64,000 nt of DNA from the NCBI RefSeq assembly GCF_014873755.1, contig NZ_JADBEG010000001.1, positions 312,501 to 376,500 on the forward strand, given 5' to 3'. The position numbers were made by a program, and so were the translations under genes. This DNA is from Amycolatopsis lexingtonensis. GTDB taxonomy: Bacteria > Actinomycetota > Actinomycetes > Mycobacteriales > Pseudonocardiaceae. Positions 9,160 through 18,146 of this stretch are shown piece by piece (within the stretch, counting starts at the first letter, position 1; each line of letters opens with the position of its first letter). The notes beneath the pieces were generated by a model. It saw only the letters and a program-made list of their open reading frames with translations. It had not been told where the DNA came from and searched no databases.

Positions 9160-9407
9160 CATCATGCAGCTGCCGATCGTCGACCTTGACTCGATCCCGG
9201 TGTTCGAGCCCTCGGTCGCGGCGAACATCGTTGTGATCTCCACCCGTGGACCGGCTCTGCGACGAGGCCAGCACGATCCCGGACCGCCGTAGCTGCGCCC
9301 GATCCCCGGGCCGACCTCGCGATATTGCCCAGTCGCTGCGCTTCAACGGGCTCCAACGGCCGCGCAAACACCCAGGCGCAGGTGCCATGACTCACCTGCA
9401 GCGGCAA
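9160..9407 (-). pseudogene. IS630-family transposase N-terminal fragment, frameshifted
   Basis: Read from 9407, WVFARPLEPVEAQRLGNIAR matches the start of an IS630-type transposase. The homology then continues in other frames with RRSGIVLASSQ and VEITTMFAATEG, the usual next helices. At least two frameshifts are needed and the DDE catalytic part is absent. It is a dead fragment between the HAF gene and the large STAND gene. 8887-9159 holds only the HAF promoter region. Confidence 0.6.
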
Positions 9408-9496
9408 GCCTCGCGGTCACCAGCCCAAATGTCCACGCGACACGATTACAACGTCAACCTTCCTTGCCAAGGCGCTAGGTTCGCGTGCAGGTCAAG

Positions 9497-12214
9497 TCAG
9501 GGCTTGACTTGGACGTCCTGGAGGCGCTGGCGAACCTCGGCGCCCCGGTAGGGATAGCCGGTCTCGTCATAGACAGCGGCCGCTTCCTGCCATGAAACGA
9601 TCGCCTCTGCGGTGTGGCCAAGGTCGTACAGGCAGGCGGCGAGGATGACCAGCGGTTCCGCGACGGTCTCATCGCGGTGAAGCGGTATGCTTCGACCGAT
9701 GGCAATTGCATCCCGGCACAACGCAACGGCCTGCTCCAGGTCTCCTAGTTCTTGCCGGATGCGCGCCAATTGTGTTAATGCCCACGCCTCGCCATCGAAG
9801 TCGTCGGCTTGGCGACGCAAGCGAAGATTCCGTTCGGCGTACTTGAGCGCGAGGCGAAGATGACCAAGGCCGAGGTGGGCTGTACTGAGCGCGCCGTTCA
9901 CCAAGGCTTCCATGCGGGTAGTCCCGACCTCCCTGGTGAGAGGCAACGTCCGATTGAGCCACCGCAAGGCTTCGGCAAACTTTCCCTGCTGGACCAGCAG
10001 ATTACTGTGTCCGTGCAGAGCTTTGGCAAGCAATCCGCGGTCGTCCAGTTGCTCGGCCAGTGTGACCGCTCGATCGAAGTCGATCCGGCTCTTCTCCCAC
10101 CGCCCTGAATACGTCTCCGCTTCTCCGCGGATGAGGAGTAGAACCGCTTCTTGAACACGGTTACCGACTCGTTGTGCAGCGGCGATCCCGGCGGTGTAGC
10201 AGTCTATTTTTCTATCCCCAGCGCCTGAAGCGAGGAAGCGGCAGGCGTGGGCCAGGGGGACGGTGTGGTGATCGAGCTGGCGATCGGCGGCGTGCTGCAA
10301 TGCGGCCAAGATGTTGGTGCGTTCGCTGGTGAGCCAGGCCCAGGCCTCATCGTGGCTTGAGAAGCTGTGCGGGTGGCTGGGTTCGGCCACAACCGCCGGC
10401 ATCTGTGTTCGCAGGTGGAAAAAGTACTGGTCGGCGGTGCAGACGGTGTGGGTGTACCAAGCCAGAAGGGATTCAAGCGCCTGATGCCGGTCGCCGGAAG
10501 TGTCGTGGTGGTGGGCTTGGCTGGCGGCGTAGGCACGCAGTAGGTCGTGGAATCGGTACCGTCCACCCGCGGCGGGTTCGATCAGGTGAGCACTCACGAG
10601 AGCGGCCAGTAGCGGGCGAGTCTCGGCGGGAGACCGTTTGGCTACCGCCGCAGCTGCAGGGAGGGTCAGGTCAGGGCCGGGATGGAGTCCAAGGCGCCGG
10701 AACAACCGTGCTTGTTCGGCAGGGAGTTGTTCGTAGGACCAGTCGAACACGGCGCGGACCGCGGCGCGCTCGTCGCCGGTTTCGCTCAGGATTTCGAGGC
10801 GGGTGTGGTCGTCCGCCAGTTCGGCGACCACGTCGGCGACGCTCAGGTGAGGATGGGCGGCGGCGCGGGTAGCAGCGATCCGCAGCGCCAGCGGCAGCCG
10901 TGCGCAGAGCCTGATCAGCTCCCTGACGGCGTCGGGTTCGGCGGCGGCTCGCTGGTCGCCGAGTATGCCTGTGACCAGGGTGAGTGCCTCGGGCAGGTCA
11001 AGCAGGTCGAGGGTAAGTCGGTGGGCGGCGTCGGTGATGACCAGCCCGGTGAGGCTGTCGCGGCTGGTCACTACGACCATGCAGCCGGGAGAGCCAGGCA
11101 GCAGCGGCCGGATCTGCTCTGGGCTGCGGGCGTTGTCCAGCACCATCAACACCCGCTTGCCCGCCAGCAGTGACCGCAGCAACGCCGATTGGTCCTCCAG
11201 CTCACTGGGGATGGCGCGGGCTGCAATCCCGAGCGCGCGCAGGAATCCACTGAGTGCGTCGCTTGGGGTGACGGGAGCTCCGGGGCCGTAGCCGCGCAGG
11301 TTGACGTGCAGCGTCCCATCCTGGAATCGGTCCTGGATCCGGTGGGCCCAATGCAAGGCGAGGGTTGTCTTGCCGATCCCGCCGGCTCCATCGACGGCGG
11401 TGATCACGACCGCCTGGGCATCCAGCCTGTCGCGCTCGAGGCGGCTTTCCGAGTCGTTCCAGTCGAGGGCGGTTGGGATCAAGGCGTCGAGGGCGGTCAG
11501 GTGCACGGCCCGGCCCGTGAAGTCCCGTACTGCCGCCGGCAGCTGTCGCGGCACGACCCTTCCCGGGCTGGGGAAGGGATGATCGACAACTGGCCTGACA
11601 CCGCGCACCGGTGGGTCAGGTGGGTAGGGATGGTCCGGCAGGGTGAGCCAGCCCGTGGTGTCGACTTCTTTCACTGCGATGGGGACGGGGCGCCAGGTGG
11701 CGGGCGCGGCGGCCGGCGTGTGGCGGATGACGTCGTCGAACAGCACGTCCGAGGCGATCACCGCTAGAACGCCCGGCGACCTGGCCAGTGCTGTCTTCAG
11801 CGCCGGGGCGTCGCACAGCCGGAATGTCCGGATCAGTGAGGCGGAGGAGACACCGTGGATGTCGTAGCCGACCTCTCCGGCGTGCAGGGCCAGCCGCAGC
11901 CGGATCCGCTGTGCCTCGGGGTGGGTGTCGTTGTGCACTCGCAGACGCATCACCAGCGTCGGCAACGCCATCTCAAGGAATGCCGTTTTGTCCGCCTCGG
12001 CTGGCGCAAGCGCGACGACGGCGTCTCCTCGCATTTCGCGATAGCAATCATCCCATTGAAGTCCTGCCGCGACGAAAGCCGCTCGCATGACCGCATCGAG
12101 CCCGATGCGTACTGCCTGTAGATGCGGACCCGTCCGCCGCTGGTCCCCGAACCCCTCGATGTCGGCCACCACGATCAAGTGATGCCGCGAACCCAACCCC
12201 AGTTCCGCTGCCAT
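9497..12214 (-). CDS. Cyclase-like / NB-ARC / TPR STAND protein
   Basis: A 905-residue fusion. Residues about 12-190 resemble a class III nucleotide cyclase domain: IVVADIEGFGD carries the first metal Asp and REMRGDAVVAL the second. Residues 210-640 are an NB-ARC STAND ATPase with FTGRA entry, P-loop GAGGIGKTT, Walker B VLMVLDNAR and MVVVTSRD sensor. The winged-helix HPGPDLTLPAAA precedes about eight C-terminal TPRs. I chose ATG 12214, 14 codons inside the open frame, because GGATGGAG lies just upstream. The fusion suggests a cyclase or degenerate nucleotide-binding output controlled by oligomerisation. Cyclase activity is inferred, not certain. Confidence 0.85.
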   Translation of the reverse strand: MAAELGLGSRHHLIVVADIEGFGDQRRTGPHLQAVRIGLDAVMRAAFVAAGLQWDDCYREMRGDAVVALAPAEADKTAFLEMALPTLVMRLRVHNDTHPEAQRIRLRLALHAGEVGYDIHGVSSASLIRTFRLCDAPALKTALARSPGVLAVIASDVLFDDVIRHTPAAAPATWRPVPIAVKEVDTTGWLTLPDHPYPPDPPVRGVRPVVDHPFPSPGRVVPRQLPAAVRDFTGRAVHLTALDALIPTALDWNDSESRLERDRLDAQAVVITAVDGAGGIGKTTLALHWAHRIQDRFQDGTLHVNLRGYGPGAPVTPSDALSGFLRALGIAARAIPSELEDQSALLRSLLAGKRVLMVLDNARSPEQIRPLLPGSPGCMVVVTSRDSLTGLVITDAAHRLTLDLLDLPEALTLVTGILGDQRAAAEPDAVRELIRLCARLPLALRIAATRAAAHPHLSVADVVAELADDHTRLEILSETGDERAAVRAVFDWSYEQLPAEQARLFRRLGLHPGPDLTLPAAAAVAKRSPAETRPLLAALVSAHLIEPAAGGRYRFHDLLRAYAASQAHHHDTSGDRHQALESLLAWYTHTVCTADQYFFHLRTQMPAVVAEPSHPHSFSSHDEAWAWLTSERTNILAALQHAADRQLDHHTVPLAHACRFLASGAGDRKIDCYTAGIAAAQRVGNRVQEAVLLLIRGEAETYSGRWEKSRIDFDRAVTLAEQLDDRGLLAKALHGHSNLLVQQGKFAEALRWLNRTLPLTREVGTTRMEALVNGALSTAHLGLGHLRLALKYAERNLRLRRQADDFDGEAWALTQLARIRQELGDLEQAVALCRDAIAIGRSIPLHRDETVAEPLVILAACLYDLGHTAEAIVSWQEAAAVYDETGYPYRGAEVRQRLQDVQVKP

Positions 12215-12383
12215 CACCCACACTCCATCCCCGTTTACGCACCGTATGACCACCATCCCAGTTACGGAACACGTGGGATAGGGCTAAGTGGGGCAGCGGT
12301 GGCAAGCCGCAAATAGACGTCCTGCAATGCCGACTGGCGGATGGCAGCATGAAATGGCGTCCGGAGTAGGTCGAGGTGTCCGA

Positions 12384-12665
12384 TCAGGTCTTCTCTTCAA
12401 CCCGCCGCACGTCGGTGACTGGGCCCGAGAGACGGGCCACCGCGTACGAGAACCCTGTCGGATCCAGCTCTCCGTACCGCACGACGGGCAGCGCAGCCGG
12501 TACTCGCCGCTCCCGCTGGTGGGATGCGGAAACCATTCCACTTCCAGGAAGCGCTGTGCTCGCCGCCGGTCCGCGCAGGCGCCGGGTCAGCTCGGCCGCC
12601 GGCTTGTCGAGGGCCTCGGCGTGCTCGACTGTGTGCAGGGCCCGGTGAGGTGCGGGGGAGTTCAT
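12384..12665 (-). CDS. Small ORF, possible truncated membrane-protein start
   Basis: A 93-residue frame. The first 25 residues (RALHTVEHAEALDKPAAEL) resemble the N-terminal leader of DUF2231-type membrane proteins. The expected membrane helices do not follow, and the remainder (PVVRYGELDPTGFSYAVARL) is unrelated, so this may be a fusion left by a deletion. Codon bias is acceptable. Nothing else is convincing in 12215-12693. Confidence 0.35.
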   Translation of the reverse strand: MNSPAPHRALHTVEHAEALDKPAAELTRRLRGPAASTALPGSGMVSASHQRERRVPAALPVVRYGELDPTGFSYAVARLSGPVTDVRRVEEKT

Positions 12666-12693
12666 GCCTGGCGGCTACCCCGTCCGCTGCGGG

Positions 12694-13090
12694 TCAACCC
12701 GCGTCCCAGGTCGCTCTCGCGTGGCTCACGAACTCGGCTCGGCCGCCCGCCGTGATCCGCGTGCGGTAGCAGTCCAGTACCGCCTCGAACCCGGTCGCGT
12801 GCAAGACGTCGCGCATCGTGGGCCGATCACCCGTCACCACCCGCAGGCGCGCGGCCGCTGCGCGGTGGTGGGCCGCCCGCACTTCGCGGGCGGCCCACCA
12901 CCGGGAGGAACGACAGCTGCGACAGGTCCAGCACCAGCACGTTGGGTTCGCTCGCCAGTTCCTCGCCGCGCCGGCCTGACCGAGCTTCGGCGCGGTGCCC
13001 AGCGTCCAGTTCACCGGAGAGGACGAGGACGACGACGCCGGGCTCGGCCCGCGTCCGCGTGACCTGGAGCCGCTCCGGCTGGAAGGAGCC
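12694..13090 (-). pseudogene. STAS-domain anti-sigma-factor antagonist, broken
   Basis: The core GVVVLVLSGELDAG followed by PNVLVLDLSQLSFL is the start of a STAS domain. In another frame TAPKLGQA and then HHRAAAARLRVVTGDRPTMR and GFEAVLDCYRTR supply the rest. The domain is intact in content but split by at least two frame changes. It has no good start codon. The segment that should hold the phosphorylatable DSxG serine motif is replaced by half of a 17-bp palindrome. An active gene would bind an anti-sigma kinase; this copy cannot. Confidence 0.7.
12864..12902. repeat. Perfect 17-bp inverted repeat inside the STAS pseudogene
   Basis: GGTGGTGGGCCGCCCGC (12864-12880) is exactly complementary to 12886-12902 across a 5-base loop. 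One arm is the expected STAS coding sequence (the AAHHRAA segment on the minus strand). The other arm sits where the DSxGL motif should be. It looks like a templated hairpin copy rather than a functional terminator. Confidence 0.75.
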
Positions 13091-13170
13091 GGTCCTGGGG
13101 CAGGCACCGTCCTCGGACGAGGATACGACGTACCGGAGCGGCCACCCCGGTGCCGGAACGGCACACCGGT

Positions 13171-14610
13171 TCAGGCTCGCATCAGGATGAAGTCGCCGTG
13201 GCCGCCGTAGCCGAGGACATCCTCGGCGTACTGCGTGCCGTCGAACGTGGGCAGCCACCACCGGTTGCCGATTCGCACGAGCATCGGGTGCGGGATGTTC
13301 GTGCCGTACGGCGCGTTCAGTGTGCCCAGCTTGCGCAACTGCAGGTCGTAGACGGGGTATTCGCGGGCGTCGCCGTCGCTGGCGAACAAGTACCACCGGC
13401 CGCCTACCCGCTGCAGGATCGTGCCTTCGGTCTGGTCGACTGATGTGTCGGCGCCCAGCAGCGTCAGGTCGTGGTCGTAGTCGGCGCCGCGCGGCGCGGC
13501 CGCGAGCGCGGGGTGGAACACAAACGATGGCTGCTGTGCGGGGCTTTCGACGAACGCGATGTGCCACCGCCCGTTGATCCGGGTCAGCGCGGGGTCCCAT
13601 GAACTGACCGTGGTCGGCAGCGGGAGCTGCCGTGTCGGCAGGACGTGCACGCCGGAGAGCACGTTCTCGCGGGTGACGGTGTGCCGGACGTGGACGCCGG
13701 TGAAGGAGAAGTCGCCCCAGGAACTCATCAGCAGGATGAACCGGTCGTCGTCGACGACGATCTGCCCGGCGTGGTCGCCGAGCACGACGCCGTCGCGGGC
13801 GAAAAACAGCGTCGCGACCTGTTCCAGCTTCGTCGGGTCCGCCAGGTCGAGCGTCCACACTGCCCAGTGCGCCTGCTGGAAGAAGCCGAGCCCGGCGTTG
13901 GTCATGGTCAGGTAGAGCTTGCCGTCGCGGAGGTAGGGGCGGCCGTCGGCGTACTGCACGACGTGCGGGTCGCGCACGCCGGCCTGGCCGAAGTAGCCGG
14001 CCCGCACCCGGCCCAACTGCGCCGGGCCGCGGCTGCCGTAGGCGTAGCCAAGCTTGCCCAGCACCGCCGGGTCGCGCAGGTCGATCCGCGCGCGGACCTG
14101 GTCTCGTTCGGTGAGCAGCGGCCGCCAGCCGGTGCCGGTGTCGGCCAGCACCGTCACGGCGTTTTCGTTGATGACAACAGCGAAGCCGAACGCTCGCGGC
14201 AGGGCCGCCGCCGCGGTCTTGACGACGGCGGTGCCGTTCACGGTGGTGATTTCGATGCCGGCCTGCCCGGCCGCGGGGTCGTAGGTGCCGAGCACCGAGA
14301 CGCCGTTCCCGGCCAGCCCGGCGACCACGGGCGCGCCCGCGTCGAGCACGTCGACGGTCACCGTCCCGTAGGGCGCTTTCGGCCGGACACCGGTCTTGAT
14401 GAGGGCGCCGGGCCGGGCCGCGGTGTCGACCTGGACGAACTTCGGGGCGATCAGGGCGAAAGGTCGGAACTGTTCCGTGACGGAGAACTTCAGGGAGAGC
14501 GGGTCGGTGCCGGCGGCTTCGGCGGTCCCGCCGAGCAGGCTCGTGGTCACCCCCGTCACCCCCAGTGCGGTGAGGGCACGCAGCACGTCGCGTCGATCGA
14601 AGTCGGTCAC
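13171..14610 (-). CDS. Tat-exported five-blade beta-propeller protein, GH43-like
   Basis: A 479-residue protein starting GTG 14610 behind GGAGG. The first 35 residues are a Tat-type signal (DRRDVLRALTALGVTG, cleaved after AEA). The body shows propeller strands with repeated Trp/Asp motifs (VRDPHVVQYADGRPYLRDGK, SSWDPALTRINGRWHIAFVE, DQTEGTILQRVGGRWYLFAS). These resemble the DP-h and W-DP..i blocks of GH43/GH117-like glycosidases. I infer a role in extracellular polysaccharide degradation. The palindrome at 14649-14674 just upstream suggests repression by a sugar-responsive regulator. Confidence 0.7.
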   Translation of the reverse strand: MTDFDRRDVLRALTALGVTGVTTSLLGGTAEAAGTDPLSLKFSVTEQFRPFALIAPKFVQVDTAARPGALIKTGVRPKAPYGTVTVDVLDAGAPVVAGLAGNGVSVLGTYDPAAGQAGIEITTVNGTAVVKTAAAALPRAFGFAVVINENAVTVLADTGTGWRPLLTERDQVRARIDLRDPAVLGKLGYAYGSRGPAQLGRVRAGYFGQAGVRDPHVVQYADGRPYLRDGKLYLTMTNAGLGFFQQAHWAVWTLDLADPTKLEQVATLFFARDGVVLGDHAGQIVVDDDRFILLMSSWGDFSFTGVHVRHTVTRENVLSGVHVLPTRQLPLPTTVSSWDPALTRINGRWHIAFVESPAQQPSFVFHPALAAAPRGADYDHDLTLLGADTSVDQTEGTILQRVGGRWYLFASDGDAREYPVYDLQLRKLGTLNAPYGTNIPHPMLVRIGNRWWLPTFDGTQYAEDVLGYGGHGDFILMRA

Positions 14611-14648
14611 CTGTGACCTCCGAGTGGGGACGGGTCGGGTACCCCAGT

Positions 14649-14674
14649 TTGCGACGTGGCATGCCACGTTGCAA
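14649..14674. promoter_or_regulatory. 26-bp near-perfect operator palindrome
   Basis: TTGCGACGTGGCA and its partner TGCCACGTTGCAA are complementary at 12 of 13 positions around a central CATG-like axis. It lies 39 bp upstream of the GTG of the exported beta-propeller gene, where a LacI- or GntR-type repressor would act. No such regulator is adjacent. 14675-14881 holds no gene. Confidence 0.7.
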
Positions 14675-14881
14675 CCGGTGCTGGAACTCGGCTCGGGCCT
14701 GCTGGGCGCGCCGTTCCGGCAAAAGAAGGCACCGGTGAGCGGACGGACGGCCGAAGTGGCGTGCCCCCGGCCGTCCGGCCTGGCGACCGGGTCGATGTGC
14801 GCCGGTGCCGCGATAGCGTCGGGCTGGCGGGAGGGCACGGCGTGGAGTCGGTGACAGCGCGGAGCGGGGCTACGGGCGGCG

Positions 14882-15577
14882 CTAGCGTGGGCTTCCGGAT
14901 GGGCTCGACCGGTTCGCGCCGGATGCGGTTGACCTGGCGCTCGCGCGGCGGGCTGCGCGGGCGGCATCGACGCCGGCCTGCCAGCGGCTCCACCGGCGCC
15001 CGGCCTGGCGGGCTTTGAAGTGCGCGATGTTGTTCGCAGGGATGCCGACCGGTGCCGGGCCCAGGACCGCGAGCAGGTCGGACTCTTCCTGGGAGTGCCA
15101 GCCCGCGGCGGCAATGGGCTGCTCGTCAGGGATGACGTCCGCGACCCGGTCCACGGCCGGGTCCAATGTGGATTCCTGGGTGCCGCCGTAAGAATAGATC
15201 CACCAGAAGTTCCGCGGCGGATTCGGCTCGACCAGCTCCCGGAACGCCGCGACTTCTTTGGTGTAGGCATAGAACCGGGTTCGCTGCCGGGCGCGCATGA
15301 CATCCAGCCACGCGGACAGGTAGGCACGGGAGTAGAAGTCGCCGCTGTCGTGGATCCGCACCCACGCGTCGATAAAACGCTTGTGCGACAACTCGTCCAG
15401 CATCGCGTGTTTCCAACCGGGCAGGTCGTCCAGAGTCCAGCGCAGGTTTTCCTGGTGCCGGGCCTTCACCTGAGGGAAGAGGTAGGTGCCGTTGTACTGG
15501 TAACCCCGGGAATTGGAGGTTGCGGAGTTGGTCGGGAGCAGGGCAGATGCCGGGTGCCGGCACCTGCCCTGGACCAT
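14882..15577 (-). pseudogene. Gp88-like protein, 5'-truncated
   Basis: The frame from about 15500 downward encodes most of a phage Gp88-type domain: NGTYLFPQVKARHQENLRW, then WVRIHDSGDFYSRAYLSAW and TRFYAYTKEVAAFRELVEP. Relatives begin with a Cys-rich segment (CP.....C...CYAR). That segment is missing here. The first 12 codons of the open frame run through the terminator hairpin of the upstream monooxygenase gene, so the start is not genuine. I read it as a 3' remnant of a mobile-element gene. The Arg-rich C-terminus is unconserved. Confidence 0.65.
15541..15569 (-). terminator. Hairpin terminator after the FAD monooxygenase
   Basis: GGGCAGATGCCGG and CCGGCACCTGCCC pair with one mismatch across a 3-base loop. 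It begins 17 bp after the stop of the minus-strand gene at 15586, a normal position for an intrinsic terminator. Confidence 0.6.
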
Positions 15578-15585
15578 CGCTCGGA

Positions 15586-16800
15586 CTACTCGGGCAGCGG
15601 GAGGTGGCCGACCACCTTCTGACCGACGAATGCTGACTTCCGCAGCGCCTGGTAGGCGTACTCGCGCATCGATTGCTCGTAGGCAGCGATCGCGTCGAGC
15701 AGCGTCGCGTCGCCGTCGGCCGCGGCCAACAGGTGGTTGCCGAGGACGTGGGCGTCACGCAGTGCTGTGTTGGCGCCGATGCCCAGTGCCGGGCTCATCG
15801 CGTGGATGGCGTCACCCATGACGGTCACGGTCGACGATTCCCATGGGGCGATCGGCACGCAGCTGCGGACGGCGAGGGCTTGCACTGTGGCGGTGTCCCA
15901 GAGCCGGGCGATTTCCACCAGGGCGGGGTGCCAAGTGCTCAGCCGTTGCAGCACGTAGGCTTTTAGCTTGTCCGGTCCGGCGCTGAACAGATCGGCGTCG
16001 GGGAGCATGTGTTCCGCCGTCGAGTTGAAGATGCTCAGCGCGTAGTTCTCGCGTGCTTCCTGCTGGAACTCGGGGTCCTGCTGGGTGACCAGAGGTGAGC
16101 GCGGGTTGGTGCGTTCCAGGGGGCCCAGGGTGAGGCCGGTGTAGTCGCTGTCGTAGGCCATGGAGAACGCGTTGTACAGCTGAGCCGGGAGCTTCGCCTT
16201 GGTCTCTTCGGTGAGGGGGATCTTGGCGGCGATCGATCGGGCACCGAGATCGGCGACCCGGACCTGCGGCAGCCGTTGGGCTCGCACGGCGGAATTGATG
16301 CCGTCCGCGGCGATGAGCACGTCGGCCTCGGCCGTGCCGCCGTCCTCCAGCAGCACGGTGACCGTCGAGCCCGGGTTGCTCCGGTAGCCGGTGACCTTCG
16401 CGCCGAAGTGCACGACCTCTTCGAGGCCGAGGAAAAGGATTCGGCGCAGGGTGGAGCGGCACACCGCGAGGTGTTCCGGGATCTCGGTGGGTACTCCGGT
16501 ACCTGTGGACGCGGCCTTGTCGCGGGGTGGGCGCAGGTTGAGTTGTTCGTCGAAGAGCAGCATGTCATCGTCGGGCATGCCGCAGGTCGCCAGGAACAAC
16601 TCCCACAACCGCGGTTCCAGGGCGGCGTGCAAGGCAGAGGTACCGGTCGAATTGATGTGCACGCGGTACCCGGCCTCGCGTGCCGAGAGGCCGTTGTCGC
16701 GCTCGTAGACGGCGACCTGAATGCCGTGACGGTGCAGATAGTGGGCCAAAGTCAAGCCGGCCAACCCGGCGCCGGCGATGACGATACGTGCTTTGGACAC
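15586..16800 (-). CDS. FAD-dependent aromatic monooxygenase
   Basis: A 404-residue PHBH-fold flavoprotein. It has the N-terminal dinucleotide motif IVIAGAGLAGLTLAHYL, an Arg-containing CRSTLRRILF, the DG motif VLIAADGINSAVR and the GD motif VTVMGDAIHAMSPALGIGAN near residue 315. This family uses NAD(P)H and O2 to hydroxylate or degrade aromatic compounds, antibiotics such as tetracycline or rifamycin, or polyketide intermediates. The substrate cannot be read from sequence. It starts GTG 16800 behind GGGAG. It is monocistronic with its own terminator and no neighbouring pathway genes. Confidence 0.85.
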   Translation of the reverse strand: MSKARIVIAGAGLAGLTLAHYLHRHGIQVAVYERDNGLSAREAGYRVHINSTGTSALHAALEPRLWELFLATCGMPDDDMLLFDEQLNLRPPRDKAASTGTGVPTEIPEHLAVCRSTLRRILFLGLEEVVHFGAKVTGYRSNPGSTVTVLLEDGGTAEADVLIAADGINSAVRAQRLPQVRVADLGARSIAAKIPLTEETKAKLPAQLYNAFSMAYDSDYTGLTLGPLERTNPRSPLVTQQDPEFQQEARENYALSIFNSTAEHMLPDADLFSAGPDKLKAYVLQRLSTWHPALVEIARLWDTATVQALAVRSCVPIAPWESSTVTVMGDAIHAMSPALGIGANTALRDAHVLGNHLLAAADGDATLLDAIAAYEQSMREYAYQALRKSAFVGQKVVGHLPLPE

Positions 16801-17175
16801 AGTGCTCCCAGTGCATAGTCGCGTACTCGGAACACACCGGGCCCTACCAACAAGCAGGGAGGTTGCGCGGCCAGGGAACTTGCCACCGGGCAGCGACCCG
16901 GACTACCAACCGGGTTGCAGTTTCGTGTGCGTCTCCATTCTAGCTACTGATCCGCACGGTGCGCAGTGTGAGGATCCACTCTGACCGTACTTGTTGACAA
17001 GCGCGCTGACTTCTGGTCGGCGCAGCCTCCGAGCATTGATGCCGACAATCAACGCGGGTGACGGAGTCGCTGATTATCGAACTAGCATCTGCAATTTGTC
17101 GCCATATCTGGTTGCCGGACGGGAACCGCGAAGTTCCGCGGAGACCGTAAATCGAGCGGTGTAACTCCCGATCAT
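16801..17175. other. 375 bp intergenic, possible IS256 outer end
   Basis: It contains the promoter of the monooxygenase gene and the sequence preceding the IS256 transposase fragment. TTGACA near 16994 resembles a -35 box. I could not define a terminal inverted repeat, since the other end of the element is gone. Confidence 0.3.
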
Positions 17176-17660
17176 GGAAGTGCACCTGATGACCGAAATG
17201 ATGTCCGGCGTGGAGAACGCTGAGGACTCGAAGCCCGAGACCGGCCTGGACGAGCAGCTCGTGGCGCAGCTGGTGAGCGGCGCCAGGGCCGGAGGGCTGG
17301 CGCTGATCGGCGACGGCGGGTGCTGGCGAAGCTGACCAAGCGGCTGCTGGAGTCGGCGCTCGAGGGCGAGATCACCGACCACCTCGGCTATGACAAGCAC
17401 GACCCGGCCGGCTGCGGGACCGGCAACTCGCGCAGGCGGCACCCGCTCCAAGACCGTGCTCACCGACGTCGGTCCGGTCCGGATCGACGTGCCGCGGGAC
17501 CGGGATGCCAGCTTCGAGCCGAAGATCGTGGCCAAGCGGCAGAAACGCCTGGGCGGCGTGGACGAGGTGGTGATCTCCCGGGCCGCGAAGGGCCTGACGA
17601 CCGGGGAGATCTCGGCGCATCCGGCCGAGGTCTATGGCGCCGAAGTATCCCGACAAACTC
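17176..17660 (+). pseudogene. IS256-family (mutator) transposase, truncated and frameshifted
   Basis: The N-terminal third of a mutator-type transposase is split over three frames: LDEQLVAQLVSGARAGGLAL, then LAKLTKRLLESALEGEITDH, then SKTVLTDVGPVRIDVPRDRD through VVISRAAKGLTTGEISAHPA. Homology stops at EVSRQTL near 17660, before the catalytic DDE region, where the sequence switches to a GH65 fragment on the other strand. It cannot be active. Confidence 0.8.
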
Positions 17661-18105
17661 TCTTCGTGGCCGTTGCTGCCGCTTTGCCACGGGAACAACG
17701 CCCCCGCGCCGCCGACCTCGCGAGCCAGCCGCCGGGCCTGGGGCAGCCTGCGGTAGCGGTACAGCAGCAGCGCGCGGGTCAGTTCGGGGACGCGCGGGTT
17801 CGGCAGGGGAAGACGTGCAGCTCGTCCCAGAAGACGTGCCCGCGGTAGCCCTCGCCGTGCAGGCCGCGGGCGGGCACTCCGGCGTCGAGGTCGGCGGTGT
17901 GCTGGGACAGGGTCTGCGCGAGGTGGAACAGGTGCACGTTGACCGCGCGGCGCGCATTGTGTTCTTGTCCGTCACGGGAGTCGAGGCCGGCCGACAGGTG
18001 CAGTCGCTGCCACACGTGCCGCCAGGCCTGCCTCCACGTCGACTGACTGATCACCCGCACGTGCTTCAGTTGCCCGGAGACGCTTCCGGCGGAGGTTGCC
18101 CTCAT
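17655..18105 (-). pseudogene. GH65-family glycoside phosphorylase/hydrolase fragment
   Basis: Read from 18105 downward, VNVHLFHLAQTLSQHTADLD is followed by PARGLHGEGYRGHVFWDELH, a highly conserved GH65 block. After a frameshift come LLLYRYRRLPQARRLAREV and FPWQSGSNGHEESL. Members phosphorolyse or hydrolyse alpha-glucosides such as trehalose, maltose or kojibiose. Only about 150 of the usual 750-800 residues remain, so the gene is dead. It ends exactly at the IS256 fragment, which probably caused or accompanied the deletion. Confidence 0.75.
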
Positions 18106-18146
18106 TGACTGAACACCCTCACTGGACGCGTCTCAGCTGGTCGTTG

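Noticed and set aside
12284..12541. Cys-rich short ORF resembling a zinc ribbon
   Set aside because: Only one CPSC-like pair; another frame has better codon bias.
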